Shown here: piece after piece, positions 1 through 9,430 of the stretch
Layout of the letters: each line of letters starts with the position of its first letter
Position numbering within the stretch: position 1 is the stretch's first letter
Assembly: GCF_003254575.1 (NCBI RefSeq)
Contig: NZ_QJUA01000001.1
Coordinates: 345,599-409,598 of the forward strand
Direction of reading: 5' to 3'
DNA length: 64,000 nt
Source: Mycobacterium kyogaense
GTDB taxonomy: Bacteria; Actinomycetota; Actinomycetes; Mycobacteriales; Mycobacteriaceae
Translations under genes and position numbers: made by a program
The notes under the pieces: generated by a model
Seen by the model: the letters and a program-made list of their open reading frames with translations, nothing else
Told to the model about the DNA's origin: nothing
Databases searched by the model: none

Positions 1-714
1 GCGCTCCCCGATGCGGCAGTAGGCGATGGTCTCCTTCTCGCCGTCCAGCCCGGCGTCGGCGTAGAGCTTGGCCAGGTCCTCGTCGGACTTGAAGGTGCCG
101 TCCTCGTTGGCCGCCTTGCTCCACGGCACGTTGATGGCCGACGGGATGTGACCGGCGCGCTGGCTCTGCTCCTGCGGCAGGTGCGCCGGGGCCAGGATCT
201 TGCCGGAGAACTCGTCGGGGGAGCGCACGTCGACCAGGTTCTTCGTGCCGATGGCCGCGATGACTTCGTCGCGGAACGCGCGGATGCTGGTGTCGGGCGA
301 CTTGGCGCTGTAGCTGGTCTCGGGACGCGTCACCGCGTCCTTGGACAGGGGCCGCGCGTCGAGTTCCCACTTCTTGCGGCCGCCGTCGAGCAGCTTGACG
401 TCCTCGTGGCCGTACAGCTTGAAGTACCAGTAGGCGTATGCGGCGAACCAGTTGTTGTTGCCGCCGTAGAGCACCACGGTGTCGTCGTTGGCGATGCCCT
501 TGTCCGACAGCAGCTTCGAGAACTGCTGCTGGTCGACGAAGTCGCGCTTCACCGGATCCTGCAGATCGGTCTTCCAGTCGAGCCGGATCGCACCGGGGAT
601 GTGCCCGGTGTCGTATGCGCTGGTGTCTTCGTCGACCTCGACGAAGACGGTGTTCGGCGCATCGAGATTGCTCTCGGCCCAGTCTGCTGTGACCAGGACG
701 TCGGAGCGTGCCAT
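1..714 (-). CDS. cysA: Thiosulfate sulfurtransferase (rhodanese), CysA2/CysA3 type, C-terminus cut by window edge
   Basis: The frame is open from an ATG at 714 to base 1, giving 238 residues of a protein that is about 277 residues in M. tuberculosis. There are two rhodanese domains, roughly residues 6-135 and 140 onward. The visible end is CRIGER, the active-site loop with the catalytic Cys at residue 233 that carries the persulfide. The family transfers sulfane sulfur from thiosulfate to thiophilic acceptors in the cytoplasm. A purine-rich AAAGGA site stands about 8 bases before the ATG. It lies 17 bases downstream of the DUF4395 gene and is probably co-transcribed with it from the polycysteine leader. 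Function rests on family recognition; sseC would be expected beyond the left edge. Confidence 0.93.
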   Translation of the reverse strand, partial: MARSDVLVTADWAESNLDAPNTVFVEVDEDTSAYDTGHIPGAIRLDWKTDLQDPVKRDFVDQQQFSKLLSDKGIANDDTVVLYGGNNNWFAAYAYWYFKLYGHEDVKLLDGGRKKWELDARPLSKDAVTRPETSYSAKSPDTSIRAFRDEVIAAIGTKNLVDVRSPDEFSGKILAPAHLPQEQSQRAGHIPSAINVPWSKAANEDGTFKSDEDLAKLYADAGLDGEKETIAYCRIGER

Positions 715-731
715 GGAGGAGATCCTTTCGA

Positions 732-1205
732 CTACGAGTGAGTGGGTTTGAGGCGGAGGAACAACGGATAGAGCTGGCAGCCCAGGCAGATGCCGAAGGC
801 TGCGTTCAGAAATGCGGCTGCCAGCGCGAAGCCGGTGGCCACCAGCCCGAGCGTCGGCACCCCTGCGACGAAGGCTGCGACGCCCACGACGGCGAACACC
901 AGGCCGACCGCTTGGGCGAACTTCAGGGGAGCGATCGGCTCGCGTTCGGTGGCCGGGCCCAGCCGCGGAGCGACGAGAGCTGCGAACAGCACGCCGTAGG
1001 GGTGGCGGCGCGGGCCGAGCGTGGCGCCGACGGCGAACACGACCGCCTGGGCCGCGAGAAGTGCGGCGGCGTAGGCGCTGCTGACCGTCGACACCAGCAC
1101 GGTGGCGACCAGTACAGCGGTGGTGACCCAGGCGACGAACCGCGGCCCGCGGACGTCGACCTCGGCCGATGAGCGATTCTGCGTGGTGTGCGACACCTGC
1201 GACAT
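732..1205 (-). CDS. DUF4395 family membrane protein
   Basis: This 157-residue protein has about four hydrophobic segments and a C-terminal CLGC pair near residues 140-143, which is typical of DUF4395 proteins. The biochemical role is unknown, but the family is often found beside rhodanese and thioredoxin-like genes, so a part in sulfur or thiol chemistry at the membrane is plausible. I chose the ATG at 1205 over the one two codons upstream (1211) because AGGAG then sits 7 bases before the start, against 1 base for the upstream ATG. It lies between the Cys-rich leader ORF and cysA on the same strand, consistent with a cysteine-controlled operon. Confidence 0.82.
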   Translation of the reverse strand: MSQVSHTTQNRSSAEVDVRGPRFVAWVTTAVLVATVLVSTVSSAYAAALLAAQAVVFAVGATLGPRRHPYGVLFAALVAPRLGPATEREPIAPLKFAQAVGLVFAVVGVAAFVAGVPTLGLVATGFALAAAFLNAAFGICLGCQLYPLFLRLKPTHS

Positions 1206-1288
1206 GGACATGCTCCTGTTGTTTCGGGACTGGCTGATGCGGCTCGCGACGAGACCGCCGGAGAGCGCGGCGCCGATGGCGCGGCTAC

Positions 1289-1381
1289 TCAGCAGCTACA
1301 ACAACAACAGCAACAACCCGCGACGCGGCACAGATCCACTGCGCGGCGCTTGGTGAGCCTGAGCTCGACACGGGTTGGCAC
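1289..1381 (-). CDS. Leaderless polycysteine small ORF, putative cysteine attenuator
   Basis: Reading down from GTG at 1381 gives a 30-residue peptide ending in six consecutive Cys codons, then Ser-Cys and TGA at 1289-1291. A TAAGCT -10 box (1388-1393) stands exactly six bases before the GTG, so the transcript should begin at the start codon. An internal in-frame GTG at 1339 gives a 16-residue alternative. Leaderless polycysteine ORFs ahead of cysteine-related operons in mycobacteria have been described as cysteine-responsive attenuators: ribosomes translate the Cys run when cysteine is plentiful, and stalling at the Cys run when it is scarce changes downstream expression. The position, 83 bases ahead of the DUF4395 gene and cysA, fits that role exactly. 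Confidence 0.88.
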   Translation of the reverse strand: MPTRVELRLTKRRAVDLCRVAGCCCCCCSC

Positions 1382-1410
1382 GGCGACAGCTTACCCAACG
1401 ACAGGGTGAT
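1382..1410 (-). promoter_or_regulatory. Promoter of the polycysteine leader
   Basis: On the minus strand TAAGCT (1393 to 1388) matches the mycobacterial TANNNT -10 consensus and is six bases from the GTG at 1381, the usual spacing for a leaderless mRNA. It abuts the thiX stop codon (1410-1412), so the cys operon has its own promoter directly behind thiX. The -35 region is not recognisable. Confidence 0.65.
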
Positions 1411-1841
1411 CAAGCCAACAGCGGCCGCAGTGCGGACCGCAGGTCAGCGGCTGTCGGCACGCCGGACGCCCGATACTGCTGCCGTCCCTCGGCGTCGAAG
1501 ATGAAGGTCGTCGGCAGCGACAGCACGGAAAGGCGCCGGGCGGCATCGGGATTGGCATCCATGTCGATTTCCACGTGGGCCACGGCGGGCAGCTCGGCAC
1601 ACACCTGGTCGACGACGCGGCGGACGCCCGCACACGGCCCGCACCACACCGCCCCGAAATGCACGACGGTCGGCCCCGTACCGGATAGACCCAGCTCACT
1701 GGTGTCGACGGCGGGCGAGTTCGACACATCGCCGGCCGGCGTCAACCGGCCCGCACGCGCGGTCAACACTCGGCCGACGACGAAGGCGAGGCCGAATGCG
1801 GCGATCAGCACCGCGATCACGACGATCCACGACGAGCTCAT
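1410..1841 (-). CDS. thiX: Membrane-anchored thioredoxin-like protein ThiX
   Basis: This 143-residue protein has one N-terminal membrane segment (about residues 4-22) followed by a thioredoxin fold. The active site WCGPC puts the redox cysteines at residues 67 and 70. The topology predicts an extracytoplasmic thiol-disulfide oxidoreductase. The ATG at 1841 overlaps the lmeA stop as ATGA, so the two genes are probably translationally coupled. It matches the position of Rv0816c in M. tuberculosis. Its substrate cannot be told from sequence. A longer in-frame extension upstream runs inside lmeA and is not credible as a start. Confidence 0.88.
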   Translation of the reverse strand: MSSSWIVVIAVLIAAFGLAFVVGRVLTARAGRLTPAGDVSNSPAVDTSELGLSGTGPTVVHFGAVWCGPCAGVRRVVDQVCAELPAVAHVEIDMDANPDAARRLSVLSLPTTFIFDAEGRQQYRASGVPTAADLRSALRPLLA

Positions 1842-2650
1842 GACAATCTGAACCCGTCCAGGGGCACGGTTACTCCCTCGGCGATGCCCTCGATGATCAG
1901 GTCGGAGCCGCGGGCGCCCTCGCTGGTGGGGGCGATCCCGAACGGGAGCTTCTGACCTGGCATTTCGGTGGAGAAGGCGGCGAGCACTGCGGGCAGCTTG
2001 TCGGCGGGCACGTCCTGATCGGCTGTGCCGGGACCTGTCAACACCCCGGTCGCGGTCATCTTCAGCGTGGTCTGGGCCGGGCCGGTCACCGAGAGGTCGA
2101 CCGCGATGCTGACACGCTCGTCGACCCCGGCCTGGCGCGGTGTGCCGGTGAACACCACGCCTTTGTTGCTGGAAATGCCCGATTCGGTCGTGCCGCCGGT
2201 GGAATCGTTGGTCTCGCGGGTGGGTGCCTCCACCAGCAGGTCGGGAATGCCCATGAAGCGGCCGACGTGCGTCGAGTCGATGATGATGCGGCTCTCCAGC
2301 TTGCCGACGGTCAGCGTGGCGTCCGGGGCGATCAGCCACGAATCACCCGTATCCACCGAATGAAGGGTCGCTTCCAACGAGGCCTTGCCGACCACGGCGT
2401 GATCAACGCCACTGGCCTTGATCTCCACTTCCCGGTAGTGGTGCTCGGCGGCCTGCGTCAGAAACGGGAAGCCGAGGATTCCCACGGACGGGTCCCATTG
2501 CAGGTCCGCGGCTGCGCGCACGCTCCTGGCCAGGCGATATTCGGCATAGATCGCTGAGCCGAAGTCGACCCCGAGCGCGCCGAGGAGGACTACGACCACC
2601 GTCGCGATGGCACCGATGACGAACCTGCGCACGCGGACATTGTTGCCCAC
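1838..2650 (-). CDS. lmeA: LmeA-type DUF2993 envelope protein
   Basis: A single hydrophobic N-terminal segment is followed by a DUF2993 domain, giving 270 residues from the GTG at 2650. The M. smegmatis member of this family, LmeA, is a periplasmic phospholipid-binding protein needed for normal elongation of lipomannan/lipoarabinomannan. The open frame continues 31 codons upstream to an ATG at 2743, but that extension is charged and crosses a TAGCGT promoter-like box, so I prefer the shorter form that begins just before the membrane segment. It is divergent from glnR, as in M. tuberculosis (Rv0817c/Rv0818). Confidence 0.83.
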   Translation of the reverse strand: MGNNVRVRRFVIGAIATVVVVLLGALGVDFGSAIYAEYRLARSVRAAADLQWDPSVGILGFPFLTQAAEHHYREVEIKASGVDHAVVGKASLEATLHSVDTGDSWLIAPDATLTVGKLESRIIIDSTHVGRFMGIPDLLVEAPTRETNDSTGGTTESGISSNKGVVFTGTPRQAGVDERVSIAVDLSVTGPAQTTLKMTATGVLTGPGTADQDVPADKLPAVLAAFSTEMPGQKLPFGIAPTSEGARGSDLIIEGIAEGVTVPLDGFRLS

Positions 2651-2819
2651 TGCGTCGGCATCGTTCGTTCGGCGCGGCTTAAGGGCAGGTGGCACGCTAT
2701 CGTTAGGAAGCCATCGGCTGAGTAACGGCCGTATGTCATGCATGAATCTGGGAAGTCACCGCGCGACAAAGACGTACCGGCGAGGTCTCGGATGACTCCA
2801 CGGCTGCTGGAGGGGACAG
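2651..2819. promoter_or_regulatory. Divergent promoter region lmeA/glnR
   Basis: These 169 bases separate the preferred lmeA start from the glnR start. On the minus strand a TAGCGT box near 2700 is a possible lmeA -10. On the plus strand GGAGGGG ends six bases before the glnR TTG. I see no other clear element. Confidence 0.35.
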
Positions 2820-4522
<1,703 letters not shown>

Positions 4523-4535
4523 GATCGCTGGACCT

Positions 4536-4590
4536 GTTCACCTGCCGTTCACTCGTCATCCGCAGTGCGTCAATTACCGCCGCATAGCTT
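4536..4590 (+). promoter_or_regulatory. PHO box (RegX3-type) and promoter of pstSCAB
   Basis: Two 11-base direct repeats, GTTCACCTGCC (4536-4546) and GTTCACTCGTC (4547-4557), match the actinobacterial PHO-box pattern bound by RegX3/PhoP-type response regulators. A TAGCTT -10 box follows at 4585-4590. The box ends about 40 bases before the implied start of transcription, where an activator would sit. The assignment to RegX3 is from known phosphate regulation in mycobacteria. Confidence 0.72.
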
Positions 4591-4632
4591 GCCGGGTGAG
4601 CTCGGAGCCGCACCGGCAGCCGACACACGTGG

Positions 4633-5784
4633 ATGACGAAAGTGGGAGCAGTGAAGCGCAAGAGCATCGGCAAGACGTTCGGCACGACGGTCTCGGTTGC
4701 GGCGGTCGCCGCGATCACCCTCGCCGGCTGCGGCAGCGACAACAACACGGCGTCCAGCGGCAGCAGCAGCTCCGCCGCGTCGGGCAGCAGCTCCGCCCCC
4801 GCCGATTGCGGTGGCAAGAACGCGCTGACCGCCGAGGGCTCGACCGCCCAGCAGAACGCCGTCGCCCTGTTCAACCAGGTCTGGGGCCAGAAGTGCCAGG
4901 GCAAGAACCTGTCCTACAACCCGACCGGATCCGGTGCGGGCCGTGAGCAGTTCATCGCCAAGACCGTCGATTTCGCCGGCTCGGACTCCGCGCTCTCGGG
5001 CGATCAGGTGGCCGCCGCCGCGCAGCGCTGCGGTGGCAACCCGGCCTGGAACCTCCCGCTGGTGTTCGGGCCCATCACCATGGCCTACAACCTCGACGGC
5101 GTCGACAAGCTGGTGCTCAACGGCGACACCCTGGCCAAGATCTTCCAGGGGCAGATCACCAAGTGGAACGACCCGGCGATCGCTGCGCTGAACAGCGGCA
5201 CCACCCTGCCGGACACCGCGATCACCCCGATCTACCGCTCCGACTCCTCGGGCACCACCGACAACTTCCAGAAGTACCTGAAGGCCGCCGCGCCGCAGAC
5301 GTGGACCAAGGACGCCGGCAGCGAGTTCAACGGCGGCGCCGGTGAAGGCGCGTCGAAGTCGGCCGGCGTCACGCAGGCCGTGCAGGCCACCCCGGGCTCG
5401 ATCGGCTACGTCGAGAAGGGCTTCGCTCAGCAGGCCGGTCTCAAGTACGCCCAGATCGACACCGGCGCCGGCGCGGTGGAGCTGACCGACGAGACCGCGG
5501 GCAAGGCGATCGACGCCGCGAAGTTCGCCGCCGAGGGCAACGACCTGACCCTCGACCTGAACTCGCTGTACGGGACCAAGGAAGCCGGCGCCTACCCGCT
5601 GGTGCTGGCCACCTACGAGATCGTCTGCTCGGCCGGCTATGACGCCGACACCTCCGCTGCCGTCAAGTCGTTCCTGACGGTGGCGGCCAACGACGGTCAG
5701 GGTGGACTGTCGAGCGCCGGCTACGTGCCGCTGCCCGACACGTTCAAGGAGCGTCTGCTGACCTCCATCGACGCGATCAAGTAA
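4633..5784 (+). CDS. pstS: Phosphate-binding lipoprotein PstS
   Basis: This is the periplasmic phosphate receptor of the ABC importer (383 residues). The signal peptide ends in a lipobox, TLAGC, with the lipidated Cys at residue 33, followed by a Ser/Gly/Ala linker. The mature protein has PstS features: an EGSTAQ segment, YNPTGSGAGREQF and DSSGTTDNFQKYL, which form the phosphate site. The start could be ATG 4633 or GTG 4651; only the latter has a purine-rich GGGAG nearby, at close spacing. It is the first gene of pstSCAB and follows the PHO box, so it should be induced on phosphate starvation. Confidence 0.94.
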   Translation: MTKVGAVKRKSIGKTFGTTVSVAAVAAITLAGCGSDNNTASSGSSSSAASGSSSAPADCGGKNALTAEGSTAQQNAVALFNQVWGQKCQGKNLSYNPTGSGAGREQFIAKTVDFAGSDSALSGDQVAAAAQRCGGNPAWNLPLVFGPITMAYNLDGVDKLVLNGDTLAKIFQGQITKWNDPAIAALNSGTTLPDTAITPIYRSDSSGTTDNFQKYLKAAAPQTWTKDAGSEFNGGAGEGASKSAGVTQAVQATPGSIGYVEKGFAQQAGLKYAQIDTGAGAVELTDETAGKAIDAAKFAAEGNDLTLDLNSLYGTKEAGAYPLVLATYEIVCSAGYDADTSAAVKSFLTVAANDGQGGLSSAGYVPLPDTFKERLLTSIDAIK

Positions 5785-5841
5785 CCGGACTGATCGCTGG
5801 CGCGGTAGCAGGTTCGAGGCGAGGATGGGTGCCAGACACCG

Positions 5842-6918
5842 ATGACGTTCAACAGTATCGAGAAGGGTTCTGACGGAACTTCTGTGACTATCCCCGATCC
5901 GACGGGCGCGGGGTCGGGTGAGGCCTTGGCCGCACCCCACCCCGAGCCGACGCCGCTGTCCACGGACCCCTCGCGTCACGGCGTCGTGCGCGTGGGCGAC
6001 CGCATCTTCCGCGGATTGGCCGAGAGCTCAGGCGTTTTCATCGTCGCGCTCATCGCCGCGATCGGGATCTTCCTGCTCTGGCGGGCGATCCCCGCCTTGG
6101 CGCGCAACGAGCAGAATTTCTTCCTCTACGGCGGGAACTGGATCACCACCGACACCTCGGCGATGCAGTTCGGCATTTTGGATCTGCTGCAGGTCACGGT
6201 GTTCGTGTCGGTGTTCGCGCTGCTGCTCGCCATGCCGATCGCGCTGGGAATCGCGATCTACCTCACCAACTACGCACCCAAGCGGGTGGTCGGTCCGCTG
6301 GCCTACATGGTGGATCTTCTCGCCGCGGTGCCGTCGATCATCTACGGCGTGTGGGGCCTCTACGTGCTCGCACCGGTGATCAGACCGGTGGCGTTGTGGC
6401 TCAACGAAACTCTCGGAAGCTGGTTCTTCCTGTTCGGAACCGGCAACGCATCGGTCGCGGGCGGCGGCACGATCTTCACCGCCGGCATCGTGTTGGCGGT
6501 GATGATCCTTCCGATCATCACCGCGGTCACCCGCGAGGTGTTCGTGCAGACCCCGCGCGGCCAGATCGAAGCCGCACTGGCGCTCGGCGCGACGCGCTGG
6601 GAAGTGGTCCGCACGACGGTGCTGCCGTTCGGGATGTCCGGCTACATCAGCGGCGCGATGCTCGGCCTCGGCCGCGCGCTGGGTGAGACGATCGCCCTGC
6701 TGATCATCCTGCGCGGCACCCAGACCGCGTTCGGCTGGACGCTGTTCGATGCCGGCTACACGTTCGCGAGCAAGATCGCCGCGGCCGCATCGGAATTCAA
6801 CGATCAGTACAAGGCGGGCGCCTACATCGCGGCCGGGCTGGTGCTGTTCATCCTGACCTTCGTGGTGAACTCGCTGGCCCGCGCCGCGGTCTCCGGAAAG
6901 GACCGGTCTGCATCATGA
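5842..6918 (+). CDS. pstC: Phosphate ABC transporter permease PstC
   Basis: This 358-residue inner membrane permease has about six transmembrane segments and the conserved cytoplasmic loop that contacts the ATPase (EAALALGATRWEVVRTTVLP). It pairs with PstA to form the phosphate channel. The N-terminal 50 residues are polar and Pro-rich; a GTG at 5884 is an alternative start. The stop overlaps the pstA ATG as ATGA, showing tight coupling. Confidence 0.94.
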   Translation: MTFNSIEKGSDGTSVTIPDPTGAGSGEALAAPHPEPTPLSTDPSRHGVVRVGDRIFRGLAESSGVFIVALIAAIGIFLLWRAIPALARNEQNFFLYGGNWITTDTSAMQFGILDLLQVTVFVSVFALLLAMPIALGIAIYLTNYAPKRVVGPLAYMVDLLAAVPSIIYGVWGLYVLAPVIRPVALWLNETLGSWFFLFGTGNASVAGGGTIFTAGIVLAVMILPIITAVTREVFVQTPRGQIEAALALGATRWEVVRTTVLPFGMSGYISGAMLGLGRALGETIALLIILRGTQTAFGWTLFDAGYTFASKIAAAASEFNDQYKAGAYIAAGLVLFILTFVVNSLARAAVSGKDRSAS

Positions 6919-7832
6919 GTTCTCCGACACTGGACCGCCCCGTCAAGGCTCCGACATTCCAAGGCGTCAGCACACGCCGGAAGATCACGAACAATGCGGC
7001 GACCGTCCTGGTGACCACGTCGGTGATCATCGCGTTGGTGCCGCTGCTGTGGGTGCTCTACACCGTGGTGTCCAAGGGGATCGGCGTGATCACGTCGAGC
7101 ACCTGGTGGCTGAACTCCCAGGCGGGTATGACAGCGTTCGCCGCCGGTGGCGGCGCCTACCACGCGATCGTCGGCAGCCTCCTGCAGGCCGCGGTGTGCG
7201 CGGTGATCTCCATTCCGATCGGCGTCTTCGTCGGCATCTACCTGGTCGAGTACGGCGGCGGCACACGGTTGGGCAAGCTGACCACGTTCATGGTCGACAT
7301 CCTCACGGGTGTGCCGTCGATCGTCGCGGCGCTGTTCATCTACGCGCTCTGGGTGGCGACGTTCGGGTTCGAGAGGTCGGGCATCGCCGTGTCCCTGGCG
7401 TTGGTGCTGCTGATGATCCCGGTGATCGTCCGGTCCACCGAGGAGATGCTGCGCATCGTCCCGATGGACCTGCGGGAGGCGAGTTACGCACTGGGCGTGC
7501 CGAAGTGGAAGACCATCGCGGCGATCGTCATCCCGACCGCGCTGTCGGGAATCGTCACCGGCATCCTGCTGTCCCTGGCCCGCGTGATGGGGGAGACGGC
7601 ACCGCTGCTGATCCTGGTGGGCTACTCGCAGGCCATCAACTTCGACATGTTCAGCGGGTTCATGGGCTCGCTGCCGGGCATGATGTACGACCAGACGTCC
7701 GCCGGGGCCGGTGCCAATCCGGTGCCCACCGACCGGATGTGGGGTGCCGCACTGACGTTGATCATCGTCATCGCGCTGCTCAACGTCGGTGCCCGATTCA
7801 TCGCCAAATTCTTTGCGCCCAAGAAGGTCTAG
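6915..7832 (+). CDS. pstA: Phosphate ABC transporter permease PstA
   Basis: This 305-residue protein has about six membrane segments and the permease EAA-type loop ([21 protein letters not shown]). It is the second permease subunit of the Pst importer. It starts inside the pstC stop and is followed after ten bases by pstB, whose ribosome site AGGAGA overlaps the pstA stop codon. Confidence 0.94.
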   Translation: MSSPTLDRPVKAPTFQGVSTRRKITNNAATVLVTTSVIIALVPLLWVLYTVVSKGIGVITSSTWWLNSQAGMTAFAAGGGAYHAIVGSLLQAAVCAVISIPIGVFVGIYLVEYGGGTRLGKLTTFMVDILTGVPSIVAALFIYALWVATFGFERSGIAVSLALVLLMIPVIVRSTEEMLRIVPMDLREASYALGVPKWKTIAAIVIPTALSGIVTGILLSLARVMGETAPLLILVGYSQAINFDMFSGFMGSLPGMMYDQTSAGAGANPVPTDRMWGAALTLIIVIALLNVGARFIAKFFAPKKV

Positions 7833-7842
7833 GAGAAAACCA

Positions 7843-8619
7843 GTGGCCAAGCGACTCGATCTCAAAGACGTCAACATCTACTACGGCAACTTCCACGCCG
7901 TCGCCGATGTGTCCATGTCGGTGCCGCCGCGCAGCGTCACCGCGTTCATCGGACCGTCGGGGTGCGGCAAGTCCACCGTGCTGCGCACGCTGAACCGGAT
8001 GCACGAGGTCATCCCCGGCGCCCGCGTCGAAGGCTCGGTGCTGCTCGACGGTGACGACATCTACGGTGCCGGCGTCGATCCGGTCGGTGTGCGCAAGACC
8101 ATCGGCATGGTGTTCCAGCGACCGAATCCGTTCCCCACCATGTCGATTCGCGACAACGTGGTGGCCGGGCTGAAGCTCCAGGGCGTGCGCAACAAGAAGA
8201 CCCTCGACGAGGTGGCCGAGCGCTCACTCAAGGGTGCGAACCTGTGGACAGAGGTCAAGGACCGGTTGGACAAGCCCGGCGGCGGGCTCTCCGGCGGTCA
8301 GCAGCAGCGACTCTGCATCGCCCGGGCGATCGCCGTGCAGCCCGACGTGCTGCTGATGGACGAGCCGTGCTCGGCGCTGGACCCGATCTCGACGCTGGCG
8401 ATCGAGGATCTGATCGCCGAGCTGAAGCAGGACTTCACGATCGTGATCGTCACGCACAACATGCAGCAGGCTGCCCGCGTGAGCGATCAGACGGCGTTCT
8501 TCAACCTCGAGGCGACCGGCAAGCCGGGCCGGTTGATCGAGATCGACGACACCGAGAAGATCTTCTCGAACCCGACGCAGAAGGCGACCGAGGACTACAT
8601 CTCGGGCCGCTTCGGCTGA
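7843..8619 (+). CDS. pstB: Phosphate ABC transporter ATPase PstB
   Basis: This 258-residue ATPase shows Walker [10 protein letters not shown] (residues 37-45), the signature LSGGQQQRL, and Walker [14 protein letters not shown]. It energises phosphate uptake through PstC/PstA. The true start is GTG 7843 with AGGAGA six bases upstream; longer in-frame extensions lie in the pstA coding region. An intrinsic terminator follows 22 bases after the stop, closing the operon. Confidence 0.95.
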   Translation: MAKRLDLKDVNIYYGNFHAVADVSMSVPPRSVTAFIGPSGCGKSTVLRTLNRMHEVIPGARVEGSVLLDGDDIYGAGVDPVGVRKTIGMVFQRPNPFPTMSIRDNVVAGLKLQGVRNKKTLDEVAERSLKGANLWTEVKDRLDKPGGGLSGGQQQRLCIARAIAVQPDVLLMDEPCSALDPISTLAIEDLIAELKQDFTIVIVTHNMQQAARVSDQTAFFNLEATGKPGRLIEIDDTEKIFSNPTQKATEDYISGRFG

Positions 8620-8641
8620 CAGGCCATTCCGGCAACAAGTG

Positions 8642-8676
8642 AGCCCCCCGGAGGAGATGTCCCGGGGGGCTTTCTT
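8642..8676 (+). terminator. Intrinsic terminator of pstSCAB
   Basis: A perfect 10-bp stem AGCCCCCCGG / CCGGGGGGCT with a 10-base loop is followed by TTCTT. It lies between the convergent genes pstB and phoU and may act on both transcripts. Confidence 0.88.
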
Positions 8677-8689
8677 GTTGCTGCTGTCG

Positions 8690-9358
8690 TCAGCGAGAGA
8701 GCGGCAGGCCCTCTTCTTCGGGGGCGTGCCCGGTCACCTGGAAGATCACCCGGCGTGCGATTTCCACGGCGTGATCGGCGAAACGCTCGTAGAACCGGCC
8801 CAGCAGTGTCACGTCGACCGCAGCTGCCACCCCGTGCCGCCACTCGCGGTCCATCAGCACCGAGAACAGATGCCGGTGCAGATCGTCCATCGCGTCGTCC
8901 TCGTCGCGGATCCGGGCGGCCTTCTCCGGATCGCGGGTGAGCAGCACCTCACGGGCGCTCTGGCCGAGTTCGACGGCGACGCGGCCCATCTCGGCGAAGT
9001 AACCGTTGACCTCTTCGGGCAGCGCGTGCTGGGGGTGCCGGCGACGCGCGATCTTGGCCACGTGCAGTGCCAGCGCGCCCATCCGGTCGACGTCGGCGAC
9101 GATCTGGATCGAGCTGACGATCGCACGCAGATCCCCGGCCACGGGTGCCTGCAGCGCTAGGAGGACGAAAGCGGTCTCCTCGGCCCGGACGCTCATCGCG
9201 GAGATCTGCTCGTGGTCGGTGATCACCTGTTCGGCCAGCGCGAGATCGGCCTGGAGCAGCGCCTGTGTCGCCCGCTCCATCGCCGTGCCCGCCAGCCCGC
9301 ACATGTCACCGAGCTGGGTCGTCAGAGATTCCAGCTGCTCGTGGTACGCGGTACGCAT
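8690..9358 (-). CDS. phoU: Phosphate signalling regulator PhoU (PhoY2-like)
   Basis: This 222-residue all-helical protein has two PhoU repeats with the metal-binding motifs around residues 80 and 180 ([27 protein letters not shown]). PhoU-type proteins (PhoY1/PhoY2 in M. tuberculosis) hold the SenX3-RegX3 system off through the Pst transporter when phosphate is plentiful. I placed the start at ATG 9358 (MRTAYHEQL) because family members begin there and a -10 box stands seven bases upstream. It faces pstB across a terminator. Confidence 0.93.
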   Translation of the reverse strand: MRTAYHEQLESLTTQLGDMCGLAGTAMERATQALLQADLALAEQVITDHEQISAMSVRAEETAFVLLALQAPVAGDLRAIVSSIQIVADVDRMGALALHVAKIARRRHPQHALPEEVNGYFAEMGRVAVELGQSAREVLLTRDPEKAARIRDEDDAMDDLHRHLFSVLMDREWRHGVAAAVDVTLLGRFYERFADHAVEIARRVIFQVTGHAPEEEGLPLSR

Positions 9359-9365
9359 GATCAAA

Positions 9366-9422
9366 AGCCTACGTGCTACCTGCACAGATCGTCACGAGCC
9401 GGGCGGTGAACGCCAGGTGAAT
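9366..9422 (-). promoter_or_regulatory. PHO box and leaderless promoter of phoU
   Basis: On the minus strand, ATTCACCTGGC (9422-9412) and GTTCACCGCCC (9411-9401) form an 11-base direct repeat of the PHO-box type. TAGGCT (9371-9366) is a -10 box seven bases before the phoU ATG, so the mRNA is probably leaderless. The repeat ends about 43 bases upstream of that ATG, the same geometry as ahead of pstS. Confidence 0.7.
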
Positions 9423-9430
9423 GCCGCCCG

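Noticed and set aside
1212..1408. Metabolite riboswitch upstream of the cys genes
   Set aside because: I saw no SAM or other riboswitch core. The polycysteine ORF explains the leader better.
1410..2339. 309-codon form of thiX
   Set aside because: The extra part lies inside lmeA in another frame and is low-complexity His/Arg. The ATGA overlap at 1838-1841 fixes the start.
4570..5979. 469-codon minus-strand frame opposite pstS
   Set aside because: It is the high-GC shadow of pstS, which has full family support on the plus strand.
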